Assembly: GCA_963757115.1 (NCBI GenBank)
Contig: CAVWQV010000015.1
Span: 124,001-188,000 of the forward strand
Source of the DNA: CAVWQV01 sp963757115
GTDB taxonomy: Bacteria; Pseudomonadota; Alphaproteobacteria; Acetobacterales; Acetobacteraceae
DNA length: 64,000 bases
Reading direction: 5' to 3'
Under the pieces are notes generated by a model that made no database searches, was not told where the DNA came from, and was given only the letters and a program-made list of their open reading frames with translations. A program made the position numbers and the translations under genes. Positions 1 to 7,879 of this stretch are shown piece after piece. How positions within the stretch are numbered: position 1 is the stretch's first letter; each line of letters begins with the position of its first letter.

Positions 1-2
1 CC

Positions 3-180
3 GATTTCCTCGAACGGCATGATCCGGCGCGGGAACGCTGCTGGATCGCGGAAGCGGACGGCGCGCCGGTCGGCTCCGTTACCCTTGTGCGCGAACGGAT
101 GAAGTAAGCAGCTCCGGCTGTTGATCGTGGAGCCGGAGGCCCGTAGCCTCGGCGCGGGCAAGGTGCTGGTTGACGCCATG
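3..180 (+). pseudogene. GNAT acetyltransferase, N-terminal remnant
   Basis: The first bases encode a stretch typical of the middle of MarR-associated GNAT acetyltransferases (CWIAEADGAPVGSVTLV). After a stop at 105-107 and a change of frame, the acetyl-CoA-binding motif follows (QLRLLIVEPEARSLGAGK, then VLVDAM). The rest of the domain is missing: the frame runs directly into the ATG of the asparaginase at 178. The matching C-terminal half lies on the minus strand at 48445-48615. The gene's 5' end is outside the window. Both the frame change and the lost half make this a non-functional remnant as written. The family call rests on the RxxGxGxxL motif region. Confidence 0.75.
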
Positions 181-182
181 AC
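176..182. other. Inversion breakpoint 1 (GNAT / asparaginase)
   Basis: At GCCATGACG the GNAT reading frame stops resembling its family and the asparaginase begins. The partner junction is at 48611-48617, where the minus strand reads GGGGCATGCGT. The shared bases are only GC-ATG, so any exchange used microhomology. Both junctions are reciprocal, which is what an inversion of the intervening segment predicts. Confidence 0.65.
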
Positions 183-1176
183 GAAACCGAAGGTCGCGTT
201 CATCGGCACCGGGGGCACGATCTCCTCGCTCGGCGAGAGCGCGCTCGACCTGCAGGAATACGCCGCTTCCGGCAGCATGATGCATGCCCAGGAGATCCTC
301 GCCCGGTTCCCCGAGACGGGCCTGGTCGCAGACGTGGTGCCGGTGCGGTATCGCAACGTCCCCAGCCCGGCGATCGGCTTCGCCGAATGGCGCGAGCTTG
401 TGTTGCTGTGCGACGCGCTCGTGAAGGAGCATCCCGACCTCGCCGGCATCGTGATCGGCCACGGCACCGCGACCCTGGAGGAAACCGCCTACTTTCTCAG
501 CCTCACATTGAAGGTTTCGGTTCCGGTGGTGGTCGTCGGCGCGCAGCGGCCCGCGAGCGCGCTTTCGACCGATGCCGGGCTCAACCTCGTCAATGCGATC
601 CGCGTCGCGGCCAGCCCGGAGTCGCGCGGGATGGGCGTGCTGGTGCTGCTCAACGACGAGATCCAGGCCGCGCGCGACGTGACCAAGACATCGACCTTGC
701 GGCTGCAAACCTTTCGCACGGCCGATTTCGGCGTGCTCGGCCACGCCGACGGCGACGCCGTGGCGTATTATCGCCGCCCGGTGCGCCGCGCGGCACCCAA
801 CACGGAGTTCAACGTCCAAGCGCTTCAAGAGCTGCCGCGCGTTGACGTCGCTTACGCCTACGCCGGGGCCGACGCGGTCGCGGTCGAGGCGTTCGTGGCC
901 GCCGGCGCGCGCGGGATCGTTTCGGCAGGGTTCGCGCCGGGCTTTGTCCCTCCCGGGCAGATGACGGCTCTGTCGGAGGCGGCAAAGGCGGGCGTGATCG
1001 TGGTGCAATCAACGCGGGCGGGCAGCGGCCGGACGTTCCGCACCAGCCGAATGCGTGAGGCCGGCTTCCTGATCGCCGACAACCTCACGCCGCAGAAGGC
1101 GCGCATCCTGCTTGCGCTCGCTTTGTCGGTAACGGACGACCCGGCCGAGATCGAGCGCATGTTCCGCACCTACTGA
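178..1176 (+). CDS. Asparaginase family protein
   Basis: This 332-residue protein should hydrolyse L-asparagine or a related amide. The nucleophile motif GTGGTI is at residues 10-15, and the catalytic lysine region ARDVTKTST is at about 165-173 (K170). The second canonical motif, usually HGTDT, reads HGTAT (95-99), so the aspartate of the triad is alanine. The ATG at 178 gives the usual N-terminus (MTKPKVAFIGTGGT); the frame is open further upstream only because a GNAT remnant was joined to it. LivH follows 15 bases downstream, suggesting co-transcription with the transporter. Before the proposed inversion this ATG would have overlapped the stop of the amidase now at 48.6-50.1 kb. The family is firm; the substrate is less certain because of the motif change. 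Confidence 0.85.
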   Translation: MTKPKVAFIGTGGTISSLGESALDLQEYAASGSMMHAQEILARFPETGLVADVVPVRYRNVPSPAIGFAEWRELVLLCDALVKEHPDLAGIVIGHGTATLEETAYFLSLTLKVSVPVVVVGAQRPASALSTDAGLNLVNAIRVAASPESRGMGVLVLLNDEIQAARDVTKTSTLRLQTFRTADFGVLGHADGDAVAYYRRPVRRAAPNTEFNVQALQELPRVDVAYAYAGADAVAVEAFVAAGARGIVSAGFAPGFVPPGQMTALSEAAKAGVIVVQSTRAGSGRTFRTSRMREAGFLIADNLTPQKARILLALALSVTDDPAEIERMFRTY

Positions 1177-1191
1177 ACGGCCGGCGGCGCA

Positions 1192-2233
1192 ATGGACGCT
1201 TCCATCCTGCTCATCCTGGTGCAGGACGGGGTCGTCAACGGCGCAATCTACGCACTGCTCGCCTTGTCGCTCGTGCTCGTGTTCACCGTCACCCGCGTCG
1301 TGTTCATCCCGCAGGGCGAGCTGGTCGCCTTCGGCGCGCTGAGTTACGCGAGCCTCGACGCCGGCCGCGTGCCCGGCAGCGCGTTTCTGTTGTGCGGCCT
1401 CGGCGCGCTCGCGTGCGTGCTGAGCTTGGTGCAAAGCTGGCGATTACTGGACCGCGCGCGCTTGATTCGGATCGTCCTCGGCACGATCGCGCTGCCATTG
1501 GCGGTTCTCGCGCTCACCGCATGGGCAGCTCCCCGTCACGACGGTGCGCTCGCCGAGGCCCTGCTTTCCTTGCTGGTGGTGGCGCCGATGGGTCCGCTGC
1601 TTTACCGGATTGCTTTTCAGCCGCTTGGCGAGGGCTCCGTACCTGGTGTTGCTGATCGCAGCTGTCGGCGTGCACCTCTCGATGGTCGGCCTCGGGCTCG
1701 TGTTCTTCGGCCCCGAGGGTTTCCGGGGCAATGCCTTCTCGGAGGGCGAGCTTGCCGTGGGAGGGTTGCTGGTTCCCGCCCAGGCGATCTGGATCATCGG
1801 GGCTACCGCCGTGCTGATGCTGGCGCTCGCGTTGTTCTTCGGGCGGACCTTGCACGGCAAGGCGCTCCGGGCAACGGCAATCAACCGGCGCGGCGCCCGG
1901 CTGGTCGGCATCGGGGCGGCCCAGTCGGGCCAGATCGCCTTCGGGCTGGCCGGGTTCGTCGGCGCGTTGTCTGGCGTGCTCATGGCTCCGCTGACTACTG
2001 TGTATTACGACAGCGGGTTCGTGATCGGGCTCAAGGGCTTCGTCGCCGCGATCGTGGGCGGGCTGGCAAGCTATCCGCTGGCGGTGCTCGCCGCACTTGC
2101 GGTCGGCATCGGCGAGTCGATCGCTTCGTTCTACGCCAGCGCGTTCAAGGAGGTGATCGTGTTCGGCGCGATCATCCCGGTGCTGCTGCTGCGCTCGCTT
2201 GCCGGGGCGGCGACGCAAGACGACGAGCCTTGA
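1192..2233 (+). CDS. livH: Branched-chain amino acid/amide ABC transporter permease LivH (frame broken)
   Basis: This is the first inner-membrane permease of a LivHMGF-type importer. The N-terminal half (DGVVNGAIYALLALSLVLVF) starts at ATG 1192. At about 1633 the frame moves by one base (QPLG continuing as ARAPYLVLLIAAVG), and the second half runs to TGA 2233 with the typical GLAGFVGALSGVLMAP segment. Reading CCGCTTGGCG as CCGCTGGCG restores one frame, so a single extra T explains the break. Several hydrophobic membrane spans are visible in both halves. The stop overlaps the TTG start of the next gene. The family is certain; the frameshift is probably a sequence error. Confidence 0.85.
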
Positions 2234-4014
2234 ACCGCCGCACTATTCTGGGCGCCGGCGCGTTCGGGCTATGGCTTTGCGTCCCGTGGCTGCCCGGCTT
2301 GCCGCTGTTCTGGGTCAACCTGCTCAACACGATCGGCATTGCCAGCATCGTGGTGCTGGGGCTCGTGGTGCTGACCGGTGTCGCCGGCATGACGTCGTTC
2401 GGACAGGCAAGCTTCATGGGCTTCGGCGCCTACACGTCGGCGCTGCTCACCCGAGCCGATCTGTCGCCCTGGCTCGGACTGCCCGCCGCCATCGTCGCCA
2501 GCCTGCTCGCGGCCTTGGTGATCGGAGCGGCCACGTTGCGGTTGTCGGGGCACTATCTGGCGCTCGCAACCATCGCCTGGAGTGCCAGCCTCACCTATCT
2601 GTTCGGCAACCTCGACCTTACAGGCCGCTACGACGGGCTGACGGGTTTGCCCGCGCCCGCCTTGCTTGGCGTCAGCTTCGGGGACAGCCGGCGCTTCTTC
2701 GCCCTGGTCTGGATCGGCGTCGCCGTCGCGGCCCTGCTTACCCGCAATCTGCTCGACAGCCGGAGCGGACGCGCGATCCGGGCGCTCCGCAACGGCGCGG
2801 CTGCCGCCTCGTTCGGCGTCCGCACTGGCCGCGCGCGCATGGTGGCGTTCCTGTTCGCCGCCGCGCTCGCGGGATTGGCGGGATGGCTGTACGCGAGCCT
2901 GCAACGCGCCGTGAACCCGACGCCGTTCGGGCTCGAGCCGGGCATCGAATACCTCCTGATGGCGGTGGTCGGCGGCGCGGCGAATATCGGCGGCGCGCTG
3001 CTGGGTGCCACGTTGGTGACGATCCTCAACGATCGGCTGCAAACGGTGCTCCCGATGTTGATCGGGGCGCAGGGCAGCTTCGAGACGATCGTGTTCGGGG
3101 CGCTGCTTGTTACAATTTTGCAACTGGCGCCGGAGGGCCTATGGCCCGCTCTAATGCGCCTCCGCTTGCGATTAGGAGCCACCCCGCGGACGGAGCCGTT
3201 GCCAGCCCGGACGCTGCCCTCCCGCACGCTGCCCGATCGGAAGCTCCCGGATCGAGGCGCCCCCGTTCTTGAAGCCGTCCGGCTCCGCAAGAGGTTCGGC
3301 GGTTTGGTCGCCGTCAACGACGTGTCGTTCACGCTCGCTGCCGGAGAGATCCTCGCACTCATCGGGCCGAACGGCGCGGGCAAGAGCACGACCTTCGATC
3401 TGCTCACCGGCGTGGGCCGACCAACGGGCGGAGAGATCCGGTTCGGCGGGCGCCCGCTCGCCGGGTTCGACCCTGCCAGCGCAGCCCGTCTCGGCATCGC
3501 GCGCAGCTTTCAGCACGCCCGGCTCGTCGGCACCATGACGGTACAGGAAAACGTCGCGATCGGCGCTCACCTGCGCGGGGCGGCGGGCGCGCTCACCGGC
3601 TTGCTGCGGCTAGACCGGCGCGAGGAGGCGGTGCTGCTCGGCGAGGCCGTCCAACAGCTACGGCGCGTGGGCCTTGCAGACGAGGCGCACCGGCCGGCCC
3701 GGACGTTAGCGCTCGGCCAGCAGCGGCTGATCGAGATCGCGCGCGCCATGTGCCTTGACCCGCTGGCGCTGCTGCTGGACGAACCGGCGGCAGGCCTGCG
3801 CCACGAGGAGCGCGTCGCTCTCGCCGACCTGCTGCGCCAGTTGCGCGCGGCGGGCGTCGGCATTCTGCTTGTCGAGCACGACATGGATTTCGTGATGCGC
3901 CTCGCCGATCGAGTAGTGGTGCTGGATTTTGGCACCAAGCTCGCGGAGGGGCCGCCCGAGCAGGTCAGGCAAGATCCGGCGGTGATCGAGGCCTATCTCG
4001 GTGGCGCGCCGTGA
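2230..4014 (+). CDS. livM-livG: Fused LivM permease-LivG ATPase of a branched-chain amino acid transporter
   Basis: One 594-residue polypeptide carries a LivM-type permease (residues 1 to about 315, with GQASFMGFGAYTSALL) joined to a LivG-type ABC ATPase (from about 345). The ATPase has Walker A GPNGAGKST, signature LALGQQR, Walker B LALLLDEP and the H-loop LLVEHDMDF. The start is taken as TTG 2230, which overlaps the LivH stop as TTGA. The junction is a linker of four TLPxR-like units (about 3196-3255). Permease-ATPase fusions of this kind are known among Liv-type transporters. The stop overlaps the GTG of livF. Confidence 0.88.
   Translation: MNRRTILGAGAFGLWLCVPWLPGLPLFWVNLLNTIGIASIVVLGLVVLTGVAGMTSFGQASFMGFGAYTSALLTRADLSPWLGLPAAIVASLLAALVIGAATLRLSGHYLALATIAWSASLTYLFGNLDLTGRYDGLTGLPAPALLGVSFGDSRRFFALVWIGVAVAALLTRNLLDSRSGRAIRALRNGAAAASFGVRTGRARMVAFLFAAALAGLAGWLYASLQRAVNPTPFGLEPGIEYLLMAVVGGAANIGGALLGATLVTILNDRLQTVLPMLIGAQGSFETIVFGALLVTILQLAPEGLWPALMRLRLRLGATPRTEPLPARTLPSRTLPDRKLPDRGAPVLEAVRLRKRFGGLVAVNDVSFTLAAGEILALIGPNGAGKSTTFDLLTGVGRPTGGEIRFGGRPLAGFDPASAARLGIARSFQHARLVGTMTVQENVAIGAHLRGAAGALTGLLRLDRREEAVLLGEAVQQLRRVGLADEAHRPARTLALGQQRLIEIARAMCLDPLALLLDEPAAGLRHEERVALADLLRQLRAAGVGILLVEHDMDFVMRLADRVVVLDFGTKLAEGPPEQVRQDPAVIEAYLGGAP
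3196..3258 (+). repeat. TLPxR pentapeptide-repeat linker
   Basis: Between the LivM and LivG parts the protein reads PLPAR-TLPSR-TLPDR-KLPDR. These are four degenerate 15-base units, rich in proline and basic residues, as expected for a cytoplasmic hinge between fused transporter domains. Copy number may vary between strains. Confidence 0.6.
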
Positions 4015-4733
4015 GCGACGCCGCCATCGAACTCGATCGCGTGTCGGCCGCCTATGACGGTGTCAGAGCGCTGCACGACGTCTCGCTGCGCGTGGCTCCC
4101 GGCGGCATCGTCACCGTGATCGGACCGAACGGCGCTGGAAAAACCACGCTGCTCAACGCCGTCATGGGCGTTCTGCCGGCCAGCGGCTCGATCCGGCTCG
4201 GCGCGCGCCTCCTGGCGGGGCTCGGCATCGAGGATCGGGTCCGCGCCGGGCTGAGCCTCGTTCCGGAAAGGCGCGAGTTGTTTCCGAGCCTGCCGGTCGA
4301 GGACAATCTCCGGCTCGGCTTCTGGCGACGTCGAGGGCTGGGCGCGAGCGCCGCCGGTGGCGCGCTCGATGAGGTGTATGCGCTTTTCCCGCGCCTGCGG
4401 GATCGCCGGCGCCAGCTCGCCGGGACGTTGTCGGGCGGCGAGCGGCAGATGTTGGCGATGGGGCGCGCCCTGATGGCGGCACCCTCCGTGCTGATGCTGG
4501 ACGAACCGAGCCTCGGCCTCGCCCCGCTGATCGTCCGCGACGTCTTCCGCGCTATCGTCGCCTTGCGGGCGACTGGGGTGGCGATTTTGCTGGTGGAGCA
4601 GAACGCCCGCGCGGCGCTGCAGATCGCGGAGCGCGGCTACGTATTGGAGGGCGGCCGCATCGTGCTCGAGGGCGACAGCGCGACACTCGCCGCTGACCCG
4701 CGCATTACCGCGAGCTATCTCGGCGGCGGTTGA
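4011..4733 (+). CDS. livF: Branched-chain amino acid ABC transporter ATP-binding protein LivF
   Basis: This 240-residue ATPase is the second nucleotide-binding subunit of the transporter. Walker A GPNGAGKTT is at about residues 38-46, then signature LSGGERQMLAMGRAL, Walker B MLDEPSLGLAP and H-loop LLVEQNA. The GTG start overlaps the LivMG stop (GTGA), so translation is coupled. The 3' end overlaps the convergent enoyl-CoA hydratase gene by 19 bases. No livJ/K binding protein lies in this operon; a plausible partner is at 59795-60988. Confidence 0.92.
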   Translation: MSDAAIELDRVSAAYDGVRALHDVSLRVAPGGIVTVIGPNGAGKTTLLNAVMGVLPASGSIRLGARLLAGLGIEDRVRAGLSLVPERRELFPSLPVEDNLRLGFWRRRGLGASAAGGALDEVYALFPRLRDRRRQLAGTLSGGERQMLAMGRALMAAPSVLMLDEPSLGLAPLIVRDVFRAIVALRATGVAILLVEQNARAALQIAERGYVLEGGRIVLEGDSATLAADPRITASYLGGG

Positions 4734-5512
4734 TACCACGCTGGTGTTCGTTTCGCGCGAAACGCTGCGGTGCCTTCCCGTCCTTCCGCCGAAGCGCGTT
4801 GCGTCCAGCTTTCATGCGCGAGCATGGACATCTCGCGCGCGTCGAGCGTGATCCCGTTCGCGCCGAGGAAGGAACGCTTGGTGGCGGCAATGGCACCCGG
4901 CGCGCCGAGGAACACCGCATCCAGCACGGCAGCGAGCCTGGCCTCGATCTGCTCGGCGGGCACGACCTCGTGCACCAGGCCGATGCGGCACGCCTCGGCG
5001 GCGTCGAAGCGCTCGCCGGTGAGTGCGTAGCGCCGCGCGTGGCGCAGGCCCATCGCGTCGACCATGTGCGTCGAAATCGGTGTCGGCGCGACACCCACAC
5101 GCACCTCCGTCAAGCCGAACGTCGCGTCTGGGGTGGCGAACGCCACATCGGCGCAGCACACCATGCCGCAGCCGCCGCCGAAGCAGGCGCCGCGCACGAT
5201 CGCTATCGTTGGTTTCGGAAATTCGTTGAGCAGCGCGCAGGCCCGTGTCGTCGCCATCGCCGCCTTATAGCCGCGCTCGGCGTCGTAGCCCGCCACTTCG
5301 CCGAGCCAGTTGATGTCGGCGCCGGCCTGGAAGTGCTTGCCGGCACCGCGGAGCACGAGGCAGCGGACGGACGCATCGGCCGCGAGCCGTTCAAGGCCCG
5401 CGACCAACGCATCCAGCATGTCCTCATTGTAGGCGTTGCCGATCTCCGGCCGGTTGAGCGTCGCCGTCGCGACACCCCGTCCGTCAATGGCGACGACGAC
5501 GAAATCACTCAT
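4715..5512 (-). CDS. Enoyl-CoA hydratase/isomerase family protein
   Basis: This 265-residue crotonase-fold enzyme acts on a CoA thioester. The oxyanion-hole segments are GKHFQAGADINWL and RGACFGGGCGM, and the glutamate of LTEVRVGVAP is at the usual catalytic position. The C-terminal EGREGTAAFRAKR is typical of methylglutaconyl-CoA-hydratase-like members. The start at 5512 is preceded by GGGAGGAG; longer versions lack a ribosome site. It lies convergent with livF and downstream of the decarboxylase on the same strand (39-base gap), so the two may be co-transcribed. The exact substrate cannot be read from sequence. Confidence 0.88.
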   Translation of the reverse strand: MSDFVVVAIDGRGVATATLNRPEIGNAYNEDMLDALVAGLERLAADASVRCLVLRGAGKHFQAGADINWLGEVAGYDAERGYKAAMATTRACALLNEFPKPTIAIVRGACFGGGCGMVCCADVAFATPDATFGLTEVRVGVAPTPISTHMVDAMGLRHARRYALTGERFDAAEACRIGLVHEVVPAEQIEARLAAVLDAVFLGAPGAIAATKRSFLGANGITLDAREMSMLAHESWTQRASAEGREGTAAFRAKRTPAWYQPPPR

Positions 5513-5551
5513 CGTGCTCCTCCCCGCCACCTGCCCGGCCAGGCCGGACGA

Positions 5552-6682
5552 TCAGATGTAGTGCTCGCTCAACGGCGCGAAGCCATTGAACGCCTGGCTC
5601 GCGTACGTCGAAACGTAGGCCCCTGTGGAGAGAAGCTCCACCCGCTCGCCACATGCGAGCGCGAGCGGCAAGCGATAATTCGACTTCTCATACAGGATGT
5701 CGGCGCCGTCGCAGGTCGGGCCGGCGATCGCGACCGGACCCATCACCCCGCCATCGTGCGGCGTGGCAATGCTGTACTTGATCGCCTCGCCCTCCGTTTC
5801 GGCCAACCCGCCGAACCGGCCGATGTCGAGATACACCCAGCGCACCGGGTCGTCCTCGGCCTTGCGGCAGACGAGCACCACCTCCGAGCTGACGAGGCCC
5901 GCATCGCCCACGATGAAGCGGCCCGGCTCGATCAGCAACTCGGGCAGCGCGTTGCCAAAGTGCTGGGCCATCGCCCCCATGATCGCCGTCGCGAACTCGT
6001 CGATCTCGGGCACGTCGTCGCGATAGCGTGTCGGAAACCCGCCGCCGAGATTGACCATCCGCACGTTCACGCCGGCGTTCTTGAGGTCGGTGAACAGCAT
6101 CGCAACCCGACCGATCGCCGCCTCGTGCGCGGCCGTGCTGGTCTGCTGGCTGCCGACGTGGAACGACAGCCCGAACGGATCGAGGCCAAGCTCCCCCGCG
6201 CGCAGCATCAGCCTGCGCGCGCTATCGACCGTAGTGCCGAACTTGCGCGACAGCGGCCAGTCCGCGCCGGCGTTCTCCACCAGGATGCGGCAGTAGACGC
6301 GCGCTCCCGGCGCCAGCCGTGCGATCTTCTCAAGCTCCTCGGCGCAGTCGAAGGCGAACATCTTCACCCCCGCCGCGTGGGCGCGGCGGATCGCGCCGGG
6401 CTTCTTGATCGTGTTGCCGAAGCTGATCGCGTCAGCGTCGGCACCGACGCGAAGGCAACACTCGATCTCTTCGATGCTTGCGGCATCGAAGCGGCTGCCG
6501 AGCTTGACCAGCCGCTCCAGCACCGGAGGTGCCGGGTTGGCTTTCACGGCGTAATAGATCTGAGCCAACGGCAGGACACGGCGCAACTCGCGGAAGTTTT
6601 CCTCCACGCGGTCGATGTCCAGCACCAAGCACGGCGTGGCCGGCTGTTGCTCAGCAAGGAAACGGGCGATTTTGGGCGTCAT
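5552..6682 (-). CDS. Ornithine/lysine decarboxylase, fold type III PLP enzyme
   Basis: This 376-residue enzyme resembles eukaryotic-type ornithine decarboxylases used for putrescine synthesis. The PLP lysine is in IYYAVKANP (K47), the phosphate-binding region is NLGGGFPTRY, the HVGSQ motif is present, and the C-terminal GPTCDGAD carries the active-site cysteine and aspartate. The start MTPKIARFL at 6682 follows GGGAGG. The frame stays open upstream, but that region is a structured leader, not extra protein. The leader probably controls expression in response to polyamine levels. Whether ornithine or lysine is preferred is not decidable here. Confidence 0.88.
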   Translation of the reverse strand: MTPKIARFLAEQQPATPCLVLDIDRVEENFRELRRVLPLAQIYYAVKANPAPPVLERLVKLGSRFDAASIEEIECCLRVGADADAISFGNTIKKPGAIRRAHAAGVKMFAFDCAEELEKIARLAPGARVYCRILVENAGADWPLSRKFGTTVDSARRLMLRAGELGLDPFGLSFHVGSQQTSTAAHEAAIGRVAMLFTDLKNAGVNVRMVNLGGGFPTRYRDDVPEIDEFATAIMGAMAQHFGNALPELLIEPGRFIVGDAGLVSSEVVLVCRKAEDDPVRWVYLDIGRFGGLAETEGEAIKYSIATPHDGGVMGPVAIAGPTCDGADILYEKSNYRLPLALACGERVELLSTGAYVSTYASQAFNGFAPLSEHYI

Positions 6683-6689
6683 CGCACCG

Positions 6690-6890
6690 GGCCTCCCTAC
6701 AAGCGCCCGCCTGAGAAAGGCGACGGGCGGAGTTGACGAAACGGTCGAACGAACCAGCGACCAGAGCGATTGCCAGAACGCTTGACGTCGTTGCGTAACC
6801 ACTAGGGCCAGAGGCACGTGCGTTGCTGCGTGGGGACCGAAATAGGTCGCACCTCCCCCCACTGCAAGAGAAAACGATCATGAAAGCCGA
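6690..6890 (-). ncRNA. Candidate speF-type leader RNA upstream of the decarboxylase
   Basis: The leader is on the minus strand. It contains a 6-bp stem GTGGGG/CCCCAC (6830-6835 with 6857-6862) enclosing AGGT-GCG-ACCT (6844-6854), the palindrome GCACGTGC, and a stem CGCCCG/CGGGCG (6704-6709 with 6724-6729) just 5' of the ribosome site. Rfam describes a speF leader upstream of alphaproteobacterial ornithine decarboxylase genes, in exactly this position. The match is judged from position and pairing only. The rest of the gap to 6970 shows no gene. Confidence 0.5.
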
Positions 6891-6970
6891 GATAACGCCC
6901 TGAGGCGCCCCAGCCGCGATGCCCTGGGATCGTTGAACCGCTCCCCGGGGGCATGCTAGGCGCGACGGAC

Positions 6971-7432
6971 ATGACCCACCCGGCGCCCCTTCCGCTCATC
7001 GCGATCCTGAACGGGCCGAACCTCAACATGCTCGGCACGCGTCAACCGCACGTGTATGGCAGCGCCACACTCGACGATGTCGAGCAGCTTTGCGCCGAAA
7101 CCGCCGAGGCGCTCGGCTTCGCGATCGACTTTCGTCAAACCAACGGCGAAGGCGAGCTGATCTCCTGGGTGCAGGAGTGCCGGGACCGGGCGGCCGGGAT
7201 CGTTATCAACCCGGGCGGCTACAGCCACACTTCGGTCGCGCTGATGGACGCGCTGCTCGCGGCCGACCTGCCAGTGATCGAGGTGCACGTGTCGAACATC
7301 CACCGGCGCGAGGAATTCCGGCATGTATCCTTCGTTTCCAAGGCTGCAGTAGGCGTGATCTGCGGGCTCGGCATTCGCGGCTACGCTCTGGCCATGACCG
7401 CGATGGCCGATCTGTTGGCGGGAACCCCATGA
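6971..7432 (+). CDS. aroQ: Type II 3-dehydroquinate dehydratase
   Basis: This 153-residue enzyme dehydrates 3-dehydroquinate in the shikimate pathway and forms a dodecamer in the cytosol. Diagnostic segments are ILNGPNLNMLGTRQP (arginine of the lid), the tyrosine in VYGSATL, INPGGYSHTSVAL and EVHVSNIHRREEFRH (catalytic histidine). ATG 6971 gives the normal N-terminus; ATG 6953 in the same frame is possible. The stop overlaps the accB start as ATGA. The order aroQ-accB-accC-aat is common in alphaproteobacteria. Confidence 0.95.
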   Translation: MTHPAPLPLIAILNGPNLNMLGTRQPHVYGSATLDDVEQLCAETAEALGFAIDFRQTNGEGELISWVQECRDRAAGIVINPGGYSHTSVALMDALLAADLPVIEVHVSNIHRREEFRHVSFVSKAAVGVICGLGIRGYALAMTAMADLLAGTP

Positions 7433-7876
7433 GTTCGCGCTTTCATCGATGCCGAAGCGATCCGCACCCTGGCAGCCATCCTCACCGAGACCGGGCTGAC
7501 GGAGATCGAGATCGGGGACAAGGACAGCCGCATCCGGGTGGCGCGCGCGCCGGCAACGATCGCTGTCGCGGCTCCCGCGTCGGCCGACGCGGCCACGGTG
7601 CTGCCGGCCGCAGCTGCAGCCGTCGCCGACCTCAGCAAGCATCCGGGCGCCGTGCTGAGCCCGATGGTGGGTGTCGCCTATCTGTCGCCCGAACCAAGCC
7701 TGCCGCCCTACGTCACGCTCGGCCAGTCGGTCGCGGCCGGGCAAACCTTGTTGCTGATCGAAGCCATGAAGACCTTCAACCAGATCAAGGCGCCCAAGAC
7801 CGGCGTTGTCAGCCAGATCCTCGTCGGCTCCGGCAGCCCGGTCGAATACGGCGAGGTGCTCGTGGTCCTGGAATAG
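7429..7876 (+). CDS. accB: Biotin carboxyl carrier protein of acetyl-CoA carboxylase (frame broken)
   Basis: This is the biotin carrier of acetyl-CoA carboxylase, about 148 residues. ATG 7429 overlaps the aroQ stop. After MSSRF the frame breaks and continues one base later as IDAEAIRTLAAILTETGLTE. Reading CTTTC at about 7440 as CTTC restores a single frame. An alanine-rich linker separates the N-terminal part from the biotinyl domain, which carries LIEAMKTFNQIKAP with the modified lysine. The gene is essential in most bacteria, so the extra T is most likely a sequence error. accC follows after three bases. Confidence 0.88.
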
Positions 7877-7879
7877 GGC

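Noticed and set aside
2199..3272. Alternative frame overlapping LivM
   Set aside because: Basic, low-complexity translation typical of out-of-frame reading in GC-rich DNA.
4730..6736. A 668-codon open frame on the plus strand opposite the hydratase and decarboxylase genes
   Set aside because: It is a GC-driven mirror of two clear genes on the other strand and has no family features or ribosome site.
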